Counted from the stretch's first letter, positions 44,297 through 56,045 are shown. The stretch is 64,000 bases of DNA from Acidimicrobiales bacterium (GCA_030446545.1 JAUJNB010000004.1:84882-148881), one strand, 5' to 3'. Translations and numbers: made by a program. Notes: generated by a model from the sequence alone, not told the origin.

Positions 44297-45441
44297 TCAG
44301 AAGGTGGCGATGTGCTCCCGGCGTATGGCCGCCCCGTCCTTGCTGGTGGTACCTGGCACTTGCAGGCTTTGGCGCAGGGCAGCCTCGACCGAAGACGCCG
44401 AGGAGCCAGGGTGGGTTGCCAGGTACACGGAGGCACCCCCGGCGACGTGGGGAGCCGCCATCGAGGTCCCTGACAGCGTCGTCGTCCCGCCGCCTCGCCG
44501 GGTGGACACGACGTTGACTCCCGGTGCCCACATGTCGACGCAGGGCCCGAAGTTGCTGAACGACGCCTCTTTGTCACCCGGGTCGGTGGCGGCGATGGTG
44601 GCGATGCCGTTGTCCGTCCGGCGCCGGCGCGTGCCGGTGAGTAGTCGCAGGCATTCTTGGCGGAGTTGCCGGCGGAGACGGCGTAGAAGATGCCGGAAGC
44701 AGCGGAGTTGCGTAGGGCGTCGTCAAGGGCCTGACTAGGCCCCCGCCGAGGCTCATGTTGGCCACCGCTGGTTTCTTGGCATTCGCCGTCACCCAGTCGA
44801 CGCCCTTGATGATCCACGAGTAACTACCGCTGCCGTCACAGCCCAGCACCTTCACCCCGGTCAGTGGCGAGCCGGGGACACGCCGACCACCTCCCGGGTG
44901 TTGTCCCTGGCCGCCACCGTTCCGGCCACGTGGGTCCCGTGGCCGTTGCAGTCCTTGTTGGACCCGCTGGTGAAGTTCACGTGGTTGACCACGAAGAGAT
45001 CTGGGTGAGACTTATCGATGCCGGTGTCGATGACGTAGGCGTTCACGTTGCCCACCGCCCCGCTACCGTTGCCCGCAGTGGCCGTCGGGCTGACGTCGGC
45101 TCCACCTTCTTGATGCCGTAGGGCACATCCTGGGCCATCGTGGTGGCCACCTGATCGGGCTCGACGTATCTCACCCGCCGGTCGGCACGGATGGCAGGTA
45201 CCCGGCCGTTGGGGATGACGGCGGCATAGCCCTTCAGCGCGTGGGTGTAGACGAAGCCAATCTGGGCTGCGTGGCTGTTGGCGTGCTCGTTGGCGACCGC
45301 CTGTGGATCGACGCCGTCCTCGAGGACGACGATGAACCGCTCGGGGGAGCCTCCCGTCCCCGCTGGAGGTGCTCCGGCGGCAGGAGCAGCCCCGGCCACC
45401 AGCAGCACCGCCACGACGAACGCTAGGCATCTCGCTCTCAT
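44297..45441 (-). pseudogene. S8 family subtilisin-like peptidase, frameshifted
   Basis: Starts [20 protein letters not shown], a signal peptide, then an I9 inhibitor propeptide ([40 protein letters not shown]). The mature domain is split over several frames: [20 protein letters not shown] (catalytic Asp), [18 protein letters not shown] (His), [28 protein letters not shown], and [20 protein letters not shown] (Ser), ending [12 protein letters not shown]. All three catalytic residues are present but in different frames. It would be a secreted serine protease if restored. At least three frame changes are needed, so it is probably dead. Confidence 0.88.
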
Positions 45442-45650
45442 TTGGGACTCCCCCGCTCTTGGTGGGCCCGGGCTACTCAGCGGGTTAGGTGTCCGGGCGT
45501 TCCGCCAAGAACACCGACAGGAAGGGGATGCGTATAACGGGCGGACGCCTAGCGAGAGTTGCGCCTGGGCCTCGCCGAGCGGGTGCGGCCGGTGCGGGAA
45601 GGCCTCGAGGTCGATGTCGAGGTCGGCACATGGCACCCGCCACGCCTCGG

Positions 45651-46220
45651 CGCCAGGCTCAGTGGGTGGACCGCCTGGGTGCCGCACATGACGCCGGCCG
45701 GCTCCAAGACGAGCTACGCCCCCTGGCCCCGTCTCTCTCTGGTCATCATCGGTGAGGTGGGCTCGACATCCCCTTCGAGGGCGAGGCGGCCAACCTGTTC
45801 TTCCAGCTGGTGTCTCTCGACGGGGTGCACTTGAGCGGGCCAGATGGGACCTGGTCGTCAGCTCAAACAAGGCGTTCAGCCGCTGGGGCGAGGCCGGCCT
45901 TCGGTGACGACACGGTGGCCGCCGCGCAATGATCGACCGCCGTTGTGTTCACCACGCCGAGGTCATCAACCTCAAGGGCGACACGCCGCTAACGGGCTGC
46001 GGGCGGCCGACCTCGGTTCGAGGGTGCCGGGCGACGACCATGGCTGATTTCACCGTCGATGGCGTGTCCGACTGCCACCACAACCTCGCCAACCTCTCGG
46101 TCACGATCGCCGACCGCCGGTCGACGTCGACGGCAAGATGGTGCGTGGGCGGTTGGGGATGCTCAACGCCGACGCAGGTGAGGGTGCGACATACCGGTAG
46201 TAGATCGCACACCATGCCGT
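45651..46220 (+). mobile_element. IS21-family IstB remnant (copy 1)
   Basis: Fragments of the IS21 helper ATPase in several frames: AQWVDRLGAAHDAGRLQDEL, the degraded Walker B line LVIIGEVG, EAANLFFQLVS, a NKAFSRWGE-like stretch (AFSRWGEAG), FGDDTVAA, AMIDR and VINLKGDTP, ending near DLGSRVPG. Multiple frameshifts make it inactive. The transposase gene istA is absent. It shares a 28-base identical stretch with copy 2. Confidence 0.8.
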
Positions 46221-46315
46221 CGCAGCACCGGGACCGTCACCGACTTTGCCGGCGGGTGGCATCGAGGTCATGGATGATCCGCTCGACCGCATGACGCCGG
46301 CGGCTCCGGCGCACG

Positions 46316-46640
46316 TCCCCCTGTTCTGGTCATCATCGATGAGGTGGCGCGAGGGCGACGGCCAACCTGTTCTTCCAGCTGGTGTCCTCACCGCCAGCCT
46401 GGCGTCGAGGCGTTCAGCCGCTGGGGCTCCGTCGCGGTGGCCGCCGCCATGATCGACCGCCTCCACCCGCCGAGTTCGCAAGGGCGACGGCCTTCCTAAC
46501 CCGTGACCTCGGCCGGTGCCCGGAGACGACCAGTCTCGATGGCCTTCACCTCGGCGGGGTTGTCCGATCGCCGACCGCCGGCGACGTCGAGCCTGATGGT
46601 GGTCGAACTACGAGCGGTAGTGGATCTGGTGTGATCGACA
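46316..46640 (+). mobile_element. IS21-family IstB remnant (copy 2)
   Basis: A second, shorter fragment with the same order: VIIDEVA, then the bases shared with copy 1 coding NLFFQLV, the GCGTTCAGCCGCTGGGG motif (AFSRWG), and AMIDRL followed by LGRCPETTS-like remains of the DLGRVP end. Similarity with copy 1 continues about 100 bases past the coding part. Internal deletions separate it from any working gene. Confidence 0.75.
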
Positions 46641-47364
46641 CCCCGGGTGTCACCTTGGTGCAAAGGCGCTGATGTGCGGCGGTCGAGCACCAAGGCCACC
46701 GCTCGGCACCTGTTCCCCGAGCGGCGTCGACCAGGCTCGTCCGTCGTCGTCGTTCGACCGCTACGAATTCGCCCGGGCAGACCCGGACCCTGCCGACATC
46801 CGATGACGACGCAGGACAACAACCCTCCAGGGGGACGAAGGCCGCCCCGGTGTGCCCCGTTCAGCCACTCGGCCTCCTCCCACTCGCCGGTAGTCCGGGC
46901 GCCGTGACGGCCCAGAGGTAGAAGTAGCTGGTGACGGGCCACATCTGCCCGGCGAGGGAAGTGGGTACCCCTCTCCTCGTCGTCGTTCGCCTCCAGAGGT
47001 GCCACCGACGCCCCTCGGTGCCCTCGTGCTCGGCGGCCCAGACTCACGGGCGGTGGGGAATGTAGGGGTTCTCCGTCCTGGAGCTCGTGCCGGACGAGGT
47101 GATGGGTACTCCCCCCGATCGAGCTCCGCCAACGCCTCCAGCCTCGGCTCGTACGGCAACGCAGGCTGCTCCTCGTGTCCGACGGGCACAAACTGGTCGA
47201 CGCCGGCTTCCCCTGCTCCCGACGCTTGACTGCCCCCACTGGACCGTTCTGCTCTCGGTTGATCGACCCCCGGCCGCGGTTCGCACGCGCCCGCTCGCTC
47301 TTCCGGGGCCCGGTCAACAACCCGGCCTGGTCCGGCCGAGGTGACCAGGGGTACTCTGACGGTC
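46641..47364. other. No supported gene
   Basis: About 720 bases with many stop codons in all frames and no recognisable domain. Weak minus-strand fragments such as VDQFVPVGHEEQPALPYEPR may be remains of a lost gene. Otherwise nothing is seen. Confidence 0.45.
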
Positions 47365-47600
47365 ATGGGCCAGACCTCGCCTTCCTACGACCTCTGGTAC
47401 GACCCGAACGCCGTCGGCGGCGACCTGGTGGTGGAAGCCCTGGATTTCGCACGGGCCTCGCGCCGGTGACACAGGCTTCGATCCCCAGCCAGGCGACTGG
47501 CTGCGTGCGGGCGACGACGAGGCACAAACTGGTCCGCTGGCGGCCCGAGTCGTCCGCCGGGACGGCGATCTGGTCTGGCTCCAGCAGTCCAGCTTGCGGT
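47365..47600 (+). pseudogene. Small actinobacterial-type hypothetical, frameshifted
   Basis: ATG 47365 opens MGQTSPSYDLWYDPNAVGGD and LVVEALDFARAS, then stops. The next frame continues TGFDPQPGDWLRAGDDEAQT and AARVVRRDGDLVWLQ, so one frame change would join them into an 80-residue protein. Function unknown. It lies just inside the right end of the selC island. Confidence 0.5.
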
Positions 47601-47916
47601 CAGCGCCAACGCTACGACCTCGCGTACGGCGCCGGTCACCCTGCCGGCCACGCAGCCTGGCGACACGCGGAGTTGGCAGCCAAGGAGTTGCAGCGGCGAG
47701 CGCTGGGCAGCCGTCACCCCGCTGGCCACCGTGGGACGCGGGAGCCAAGCAGCCGGTGCTCGAAGACCTCGCGGACGAGGAGCAATCCGGCTTCCTTGGC
47801 GCCATCGATGATGAGCGGCGGGCCGTCCCCGCCTCACCGAGGGTCGTTGATGGTGCCGCTGCGAGCCATCGCGCCCCGGCCCGTGCCCGCTGGTGACGGT
47901 GCGTCTCAAGGAGTTT

Positions 47917-47937
47917 TTCGCGGAGTTTTCGCCGAGT
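47917..47937. repeat. 21-bp direct repeat, right copy
   Basis: TTCGCGGAGTTTTCGCCGAG plus T, differing by one base from the left copy at 43165. It lies 62 bp before the intact tRNA-Sec. The two copies sit just inside both tRNA-Sec sequences, so they may be arm-type sites of the lost integrase. Confidence 0.7.
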
Positions 47938-47998
47938 ACTCGTTGTCCACAGCCCCCGATTCGCCGAACACCCCTTCTGACCAGCTAGGTTGCCCGGC

Positions 47999-48094
47999 GG
48001 AGGTGTCTGGGGTACCTGGTGGGCTCCCCGCCTTCAAAGCGGGTGGGACGGGCGATCCCCGTCCGGCGGGTTCGATTCCCGTCCACCTCCGCCA
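47999..48094 (+). tRNA. selC: tRNA-Sec (anticodon TCA)
   Basis: Ninety-six bases beginning GGAGGTG and ending CACCTCC plus GCCA, so CCA is encoded. The D-stem is GGGG/CCCC. The anticodon arm is CCCGC-CTTCAAA-GCGGG with anticodon TCA. The long variable arm (GGACGGG, loop CGAT, CCCGTCC) and the T-loop GGTTCGATTCCC give the unusual size of a selenocysteine tRNA. It reads UGA codons with SelB, and its presence predicts selenoproteins in this genome. It is intact, unlike the copy at 43019. Confidence 0.95.
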
Positions 48095-48113
48095 CTGATC
48101 TACCCTGTGTCCG

Positions 48114-48326
48114 GTGAGCAGCGCGGAGGCCTCGACCGAGCCCAGCGTGGGCGATCGCAGTGAACGGCCCGACCGGGCCACCAAGCGCCAGGCGCTGATC
48201 GTGGTCCTGGCCATCACCGCCATCGCCGCCCTCATCCTGGTCGAGTTCGCGCTCAGCACCGCCAACGACGTCTCCAGCATCAACGGTCGCACCGCCACCA
48301 GCTCGCACTACCTCGACGGCACGTAG
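48114..48326 (+). CDS. Small single-pass membrane protein
   Basis: A 70-residue protein from GTG 48114, with a charged N-terminus, one helix (ALIVVLAITAIAALILVEFA, residues 27-46) and a short exterior tail (STANDVSSINGRTATSSHYL). I do not recognise the family. It starts 19 bp after tRNA-Sec. The codon pattern is that of core genes, so the island ends before it. Confidence 0.65.
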   Translation: MSSAEASTEPSVGDRSERPDRATKRQALIVVLAITAIAALILVEFALSTANDVSSINGRTATSSHYLDGT

Positions 48327-48389
48327 CTGCTTCGGCGGGGTCCGCCGAAACTCCTCCAGGCTCCGCCGGTCACCGTTAGCCTCGCCCGA

Positions 48390-50571
<2,182 letters not shown>

Positions 50572-51660
50572 TCAGACGTTGGCGCCTGAGGTGATGGCGG
50601 ACTTGACGTGGTCGAGCACCGGGACCGGGCCCGGGTCCAGCTGCTCGCGGGCGGCGAGGTGGAGGGATACGAAGTCGCCCACCATGACCAGGTCGAGCAG
50701 CTGGGCCAACTGCCCCTCGCCCTCGGCCCGGACCTCCTCCACCGAGCTCACCACTTCTTCCAGCAGAGTGTTGACCACCTCGAAGCGACGGGAGACCTGC
50801 GGGTGCTCGAAGTCGTGGCGCAGGTTCACCACGGTGAACACCTGACGGGAGAGATCACCGTGCTGGCCCCAGCCCGCCACCTCGTTGTGGCACGACTCGG
50901 GTTGGGTGTTCCAGAAGGCCGCCACCTTGGCGTTCTCGTTCACCTGGCTCTTCCACCGCTGGGCCGCGGTGGCGCCGACCTGGCCGCCCCCGTAGAAGAT
51001 GGGCAGGGTGCGGCCGATACGGGCGGCAAGGGCCCGGCCCAACAGCCCGTCGCCCACCAGAAGGTCCCGGCGGCGCCGGAGTTGCTCCACGGCGAAGTCG
51101 ATCCACTGCTGGGCGCCCGGGAACAGGCCGACCTCCTCCAGCACCACCAGGGCGGGGATGGCCAGGGCGCCCAGGCCGGCTCGGGGCTGGGCCAGGTTGT
51201 CGGGCACGCCGACCACGGGCACACCCCAGCTCGCGGCCAGGCGCCCCAGCTCGCCCCCCTTGGTCACCACCACCATGCGGGCACCCTCCACGGCTGCGGC
51301 TGAGGCCGCCTCGACCGTCTCTTCGGTGTTGCCCGAGAACGACACGGCGAACACGAGGGAGGTCTCGCCCACGAACGCCGGCAGCTCGTAACCCTTGGAC
51401 ACGATCACCGGCACGGGCAGGAACGGCCCGGCGGCGGCGGCCAGCACGTCGCCGACCATGCCGCTGCCACCCATGCCCAGCACGACCACGTTCTCGATGC
51501 GGTCCCGCTCGGGCAGCCCCTCGAGGCCCCGCGCCGCCACGGCAGCGTCGAAGACCTGCTCGGGCAGTCCGGCTGCCGCTTCGAACATGCCCTGGCTGTC
51601 GAGTACGGGCTGGCCGGCGACGTCGATCACGGTTTGGTCGGGCCCCGTCTCCTGGCTCAC
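50572..51660 (-). CDS. Bifunctional phosphoglucose/phosphomannose isomerase (SIS domain)
   Basis: A 362-residue protein with two SIS halves. VVLGMGGSGMVGDVLAAA and VFAVSFSGNTEETVEA are sugar-isomerase site motifs of the first; the second carries LPIFYGGGQVGATAAQRWKS and VNENAKVAAFWNTQPESCHN, with the conserved glutamate and histidine. It interconverts fructose-6-phosphate with glucose- or mannose-6-phosphate, feeding the neighbouring phosphomannomutase. The GTG start overlaps the Trm112-like gene stop (GTGA). Confidence 0.9.
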   Translation of the reverse strand: MSQETGPDQTVIDVAGQPVLDSQGMFEAAAGLPEQVFDAAVAARGLEGLPERDRIENVVVLGMGGSGMVGDVLAAAAGPFLPVPVIVSKGYELPAFVGETSLVFAVSFSGNTEETVEAASAAAVEGARMVVVTKGGELGRLAASWGVPVVGVPDNLAQPRAGLGALAIPALVVLEEVGLFPGAQQWIDFAVEQLRRRRDLLVGDGLLGRALAARIGRTLPIFYGGGQVGATAAQRWKSQVNENAKVAAFWNTQPESCHNEVAGWGQHGDLSRQVFTVVNLRHDFEHPQVSRRFEVVNTLLEEVVSSVEEVRAEGEGQLAQLLDLVMVGDFVSLHLAAREQLDPGPVPVLDHVKSAITSGANV

Positions 51661-51899
51661 GGTTGGAAGGTGGGGTGGATGGACTCGGCCTCGACCCTAC
51701 CCATGATGCGCCCGTGCTCGTCGTCGCCGACCGCGGTGGCCTCGTCGATGAGCATGATGGGGATGTCGTCACGGACGTCGTAGCGTCGCTGCAGCCGGGG
51801 GTTGTAGAGCATTCCCTCGTCGTCGAGGTAGTAGAGCGGCCCCTTGTCGTCGGGACAGGCCAGGATCTCCAGCAGTTGGGGATCGAGCACGACGGTCAT
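51657..51899 (-). CDS. Trm112-family small zinc-ribbon-like protein
   Basis: An 80-residue protein starting MTVVLDPQLLEILACPDDKG, the usual Trm112 opening with one CP motif. LYYLDDEGMLYNPRLQRRYD and VRDDIPIMLIDEA complete the domain. Only the first of the cysteine pairs is present, so zinc binding is doubtful. Both ends overlap neighbours (ATGA with manB, GTGA with the isomerase), an arrangement common in actinobacteria. Confidence 0.9.
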   Translation of the reverse strand: MTVVLDPQLLEILACPDDKGPLYYLDDEGMLYNPRLQRRYDVRDDIPIMLIDEATAVGDDEHGRIMGRVEAESIHPTFQP

Positions 51900-53245
51900 C
51901 CTTCCCTGATCAGGGCGAGGACCTCGGCGGTGTGGGCCTCGCACTCCTCGTCGGTGGGCGCTTCCAGGTTCAGACGCAGCAGCGGTTCGGTGTTGGAGGG
52001 GCGCAGGTTGAACCACCAGTCGCCCACACCGACGGTGAGGCCGTCGAGTCGGTCCACCTCGGCGCCTTGGTAGGCCTCCGCCACCCGCTCGATGGCGGCC
52101 GGGGGGTCCTCCACCCGGGAGTTGATCTCCCCGGAGTTGGCGTAGCGGTCGAGGGGCGCCACCAGCTCGGAGAGGGGGACCCCGGCCGCGGACAACTGCT
52201 CGAGGATCACCAGGCTGGCGACCAGGCCTGAGTCGGCCCGGTAGTTCTCGCGGAAGTAGTAGTGGCCCGAGTGCTCGCCGCCGAAGACGGCACCGGTCTC
52301 GGCCATGGTCTGCTTGATGAAGCTGTGCCCCACCCGGGTGCGCAGTGGTGTGCCCCCGTGCTCGGTGACGACCTCGGGCACGGCCTTGGAGCAGATGAGG
52401 TTGTACAAGACGGTCGCCCCCGGGTGCTTGGCCAGCATCCCGGTGGCCACCAGGGCGGTGGTGAGCGAGCCGGAGAGGGGGCGGGCGCCTTCGTCGACGA
52501 GGAAGACGCGGTCGGCGTCGCCGTCGAAAGCCAGGCCCACGTCGGCCTCCCGCTCGAGCACGGCGGCCTGCAGGTCGCGCAGGTTCTCCCGCTGGATGGG
52601 ATCGGCCGGATGGTTGGGAAAGGTGCCGTCGAGCTCGGGGTAGAGGTAGTCGACCTCGAACGGCAAACCCTCGAACACGGCGGGGGCGACCAACCCGCCC
52701 ATCCCGTTGGCCGTGTCGGCCACGATGCGCAGCGGCTTCAACGAGGACGTGTCGACGAAGGACCGGACGTGGTCGGCGTAGAGCCCCAGCAGGTCCTGGT
52801 GGGAGACCTCACCGGGCGAGCCCTCGGCCTCCGGCGTCCCCTCCTTGGCCCAGTCCCTGATCTGGCCCAGGCCGGTGTCCTGGCCGACCGGCTTGGCCCC
52901 CGCCAGGCACAACTTGATGCCGTTGTACTCGGCCGGGTTGTGGGAGGCGGTGAACACCGCGGCGGGGGCGTCGAGGTGGCCGGCGGCGAAGTACACCAGA
53001 TCGGTCGACGCCATCCCGAGGTCGACCACGTCGACGCCCTGGCCGTTGGCGCCCTCGGCGAAGGCCTCGGACAGCTCCACTCCCGAGGGGCGCATGTCAC
53101 GGGCCACCAGCAGCCGGGGACAGGCGGCGAAGCGGGCGAAGGCGGCGCCGATGCGCCGGCACACCTCGGCGTCGAGCTGGTCTGGGACCGTGCCCCGGAT
53201 GTCGTAAGCCTTGAAGATGGCGTCGAGCGTGTCGAGGGGGGCCAT
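51896..53245 (-). CDS. manB: Phosphomannomutase/phosphoglucomutase
   Basis: A 449-residue alpha-D-phosphohexomutase. The N-terminal IFKAYDIRGTVPDQLD, the phosphoserine loop FTASHNPAEYNGIK, the metal loop FDGDADRVF, the sugar loop GGEHSGHYYF and the phosphate site RPSNTEPLLRL are all complete. It makes mannose-1-phosphate for GDP-mannose and thus for mannolipids and glycans. It is first of a tightly coupled trio with the Trm112-like gene and PGI/PMI. Confidence 0.95.
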   Translation of the reverse strand: MAPLDTLDAIFKAYDIRGTVPDQLDAEVCRRIGAAFARFAACPRLLVARDMRPSGVELSEAFAEGANGQGVDVVDLGMASTDLVYFAAGHLDAPAAVFTASHNPAEYNGIKLCLAGAKPVGQDTGLGQIRDWAKEGTPEAEGSPGEVSHQDLLGLYADHVRSFVDTSSLKPLRIVADTANGMGGLVAPAVFEGLPFEVDYLYPELDGTFPNHPADPIQRENLRDLQAAVLEREADVGLAFDGDADRVFLVDEGARPLSGSLTTALVATGMLAKHPGATVLYNLICSKAVPEVVTEHGGTPLRTRVGHSFIKQTMAETGAVFGGEHSGHYYFRENYRADSGLVASLVILEQLSAAGVPLSELVAPLDRYANSGEINSRVEDPPAAIERVAEAYQGAEVDRLDGLTVGVGDWWFNLRPSNTEPLLRLNLEAPTDEECEAHTAEVLALIREG

Positions 53246-53268
53246 GGTCGCCTCACCCTAACGGGTGT

Positions 53269-55746
53269 CTAGGGACTCGTCCCAGGCCCGCCGGCACGGG
53301 CCGGAGCGGCCTGCTCCCGGCGGTCGTCGGCCTCGGTGTCCTCGCCGCCGGTGTCGCCGCCGATGTCGCCGCCGGTCTGGCCGCCGTTCCCGCCGGTGCC
53401 CGTTCCGTCGGAGTCCGGGTGGTCGACGGCGGGGAGGAGGGCCGGCGTCGAGGCGTCGGGGTCACCGGAGGTGTCGCTGGTGCGACGGCGCCCGGGGAGG
53501 ACGACCGGGCCCCGGACGGCGAGGAAGGCGAGCCCGGCCACCCCGAGGGCGGTCAGGACCCACGACGTCCAGTCGAGGGGGGTGGTGCCGTAGGTGAGCT
53601 CGACCTGGTTGGCGGTGGGCACCACCACCATCAGGTTGGGAGCCACGCGCCAGGGCCCCTCGGCCCCGCGGGCCTGCCAGTTGGGGAAGTAGGAGGTCTT
53701 GACCAGCACCGGCGAACCGGGACGGTCGACCGTGAAGGAGATGGAGTCGTCGTCGGTGGCGATGGCCGAGACCTCACTCGCCGGCACCGGTGTGGGCTCG
53801 ATGTCGGCCCCGGCCGGGGCCCGCTCCCACGACGAGGGCCCGGACGCGGCCAGCAAGACGTCCTGGGCCGAGGGGTCCATGTACCAGTCGACGGCGACGT
53901 CGAGCCATCCCTCGCCCCCCTTGGGCACGCCTTCGAGCACCACCGGCTCAGCCTCGAGGGGTTCCACCACCTGGGCGTCGGCCACCTCGTAGACGTTCCA
54001 GCCCTCGACCGAAGCCACCAGGGCGAGGTCGGGCTCGGCTTCGGCCTGTTGGATGGCGGTGGGAGAGAAGGCCAGGTAGTAGCGGACTCCGAGGAGTTGG
54101 AGGTGGTCGACCCCCCGGCTCACGTCGAGCGACCCGTAGGGCAGGTCGCGCTGGGCCCGTGACGGCGCCGCCGACAGCTCGGACTGGTTGAGGAAGTGGT
54201 AGGGCGTGGTGGTCGAGGCCTCGAAGTAGAGGCCCTCCATGGAGCCGATGCACCCATCGGTGAAGGAGGGCAGCAACATGAGCGCCATGGGGGTGCCGAA
54301 GCGGTCGAGGTCGGCCTCGTACTCCCACATCGCCCGACCGCACCCCGTGGCCCGGCCCACGTCGTCCATGGTGTCCACGATGGCCCTGAACTCGGGGTAG
54401 GCCTCCTTGGCCTCGTAGCCGCTGTAGTTCCACCGGGCCCAGTCGGGGATGAAACTGCGCTCGGTGGTGCTGAGGCCGAACCAGGAGTAGGTCCCGCCAT
54501 CGGCCGAGGTGGAGCCGAAGGGGAGGGATCGGAGGGGGAGGCCGATGGAGACCAGAGCGGCCAGGGCGACCAGGGCCGACCCACCCAGCAGCACCCGCCG
54601 ATGGGGTGCGTCGTCTCGCCGGTTGACCAACAGCGCCACCGAGGACACGAGCTCGGCCACCGCGATGGCTGCCAACAGGTACAGGCACAGGTACCAGAAC
54701 GGTAAGAGGCGGGCGTTCCAGAGCCGGCCCTGGGGGGCCGACACGAAGGCCACGGCGAAGATGGCGGCCAGCACCCCGAGGTACACGCCCAGCCGTCGAC
54801 CGAAGATGATCGAGCTCACGATCCCCACGACGGCCAACAGGGCGACCCACGTGAGGTCGCCGGCCACGGTGGCGGTGACGTCGCCACCAAAGGCCCGGCT
54901 CAGCCCATCGCCCAGGCGTCCGGGGAGCAGGGCCTCCCAGTAGGTGGTCACCTTCTCCCAGCCCATGTCGTTGAGGTAGGCCCGGCGCCCGACGAACGGC
55001 AGGGTCCAAAAGGCGGTGAGCAGGGCGCCTACGAGCCCGACGCCCGCCCCCCAGCGCAGGCGGGCCCGGTCACCCTGCAGGGCCAAAGCCAGGAGGGCGG
55101 CGACGCCGGCGAAGATGGCGGGGATGACGTGGCACAGCGCACACAGGGCCAGGGTGACGGCCGCCGCCACCCGGAGGCCTCCGGTCTCCAGCCCGCGCAG
55201 CACCAGGCCGACGAACACCACGGCCAGGGCCAGGCTGATGCTGAAGGCGAACTCCCCGGCGAGGGTGGAGGCGGCGTTGCCGCCGTAGATGGTGAAGGAC
55301 CGGTCGAAGACGAACCCCACGGCGGCCACCGCCAGGAGGGCGGGGCCGGGGAAGGGCAGGCGGGCCAGGCGCCCGAGCGCCCAGGCCGCCACCGGCAGGG
55401 CGAGCAGGCCCGAGACGGTGACCGCCTTGAAGGCGACGGTGTAGGGCATCACCACGTCGAGGCCGACGATCAACAGGCTGGGGAGCACCATGTAGAAGTG
55501 ATAGGCGGGAAAACCGGCGTACCAGTCGGGGGACCAACCACTGAGGCGGCCCGCGGGCAGAAGCTCGTCGCGCAGGTAGGCCGGACCCCAGACGTGGGCG
55601 CCCATGTCCCCCCCGGCGGCGAGGGTGTCGGCCACGATGAGCTTTGGTTGCAGCTGGAGCAAGGTGAAGACCACGGCCGCGCCCACCAGGCCCATCGTGA
55701 GGAGGCTCTGGGGCGAGGCGCGACGCAGGCGCTGGATTCCGGCCAT
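53269..55746 (-). CDS. Large polytopic membrane protein, GT-C-like (PTPS-related) glycosyltransferase family
   Basis: An 825-residue protein with about 12 membrane helices in residues 1-410, for example LLTMGLVGAAVVFTLLQLQP and VVMPYTVAFKAVTVSGLLAL. The first extracytoplasmic loop (GGDMGAHVWGPAYLRDELLP) and SPDWYAGFPAYHFYMV match the 6-pyruvoyl-tetrahydropterin-synthase-related membrane family. Residues about 430-700 form an exterior beta domain, followed by another helix and a disordered acidic tail (GTGTGGNGGQTGGDIGGDTG). It likely uses lipid-linked sugar outside the membrane. The donor and acceptor are unknown. Confidence 0.82.
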   Translation of the reverse strand: MAGIQRLRRASPQSLLTMGLVGAAVVFTLLQLQPKLIVADTLAAGGDMGAHVWGPAYLRDELLPAGRLSGWSPDWYAGFPAYHFYMVLPSLLIVGLDVVMPYTVAFKAVTVSGLLALPVAAWALGRLARLPFPGPALLAVAAVGFVFDRSFTIYGGNAASTLAGEFAFSISLALAVVFVGLVLRGLETGGLRVAAAVTLALCALCHVIPAIFAGVAALLALALQGDRARLRWGAGVGLVGALLTAFWTLPFVGRRAYLNDMGWEKVTTYWEALLPGRLGDGLSRAFGGDVTATVAGDLTWVALLAVVGIVSSIIFGRRLGVYLGVLAAIFAVAFVSAPQGRLWNARLLPFWYLCLYLLAAIAVAELVSSVALLVNRRDDAPHRRVLLGGSALVALAALVSIGLPLRSLPFGSTSADGGTYSWFGLSTTERSFIPDWARWNYSGYEAKEAYPEFRAIVDTMDDVGRATGCGRAMWEYEADLDRFGTPMALMLLPSFTDGCIGSMEGLYFEASTTTPYHFLNQSELSAAPSRAQRDLPYGSLDVSRGVDHLQLLGVRYYLAFSPTAIQQAEAEPDLALVASVEGWNVYEVADAQVVEPLEAEPVVLEGVPKGGEGWLDVAVDWYMDPSAQDVLLAASGPSSWERAPAGADIEPTPVPASEVSAIATDDDSISFTVDRPGSPVLVKTSYFPNWQARGAEGPWRVAPNLMVVVPTANQVELTYGTTPLDWTSWVLTALGVAGLAFLAVRGPVVLPGRRRTSDTSGDPDASTPALLPAVDHPDSDGTGTGGNGGQTGGDIGGDTGGEDTEADDRREQAAPARAGGPGTSP

Positions 55747-55835
55747 GACCCATCCTGCCAGCGCCCAGGCCCCTCGGTGGCGTCAGGGACCCTCAGGCGC
55801 GGCCAGCGGTCACGGGCGTCGGGAGGAAGGGCCCC

Positions 55836-56045
55836 TCAGTCGGGAAGGGAGCTCGAGGGAGCCTGCTCGGACAGGTCGGCCAGCACCCGGGGAAGGTCGA
55901 CGGCCACGCCGTCGCGCCACCACGAACGGGTGTGGCACGAGGCGCACGAACCCATCGTCATGGTGGAGGAGCCCTGGACGAACGAGATCAGCACGAGGGG
56001 TGACGAGCACGTCCCGCAACCGGCGACGGGCGGAGGGGCGACCAT
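55836..56045 (-). CDS. Small zinc-ribbon protein
   Basis: A 69-residue protein with two CxxC pairs: CGTCSSPLVLISFVQGSSTM and MGSCASCHTRSWW. These would form a treble-clef-like zinc site. The rest is an amphipathic helix (DLPRVLADLSEQ). The start MVAPPPVAG is preferred; an upstream GTG at 56075 would add ten residues. Related short proteins are found in actinobacteria, without assigned function. It sits after the CPBP protease gene on the same strand. Confidence 0.7.
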   Translation of the reverse strand: MVAPPPVAGCGTCSSPLVLISFVQGSSTMTMGSCASCHTRSWWRDGVAVDLPRVLADLSEQAPSSSLPD

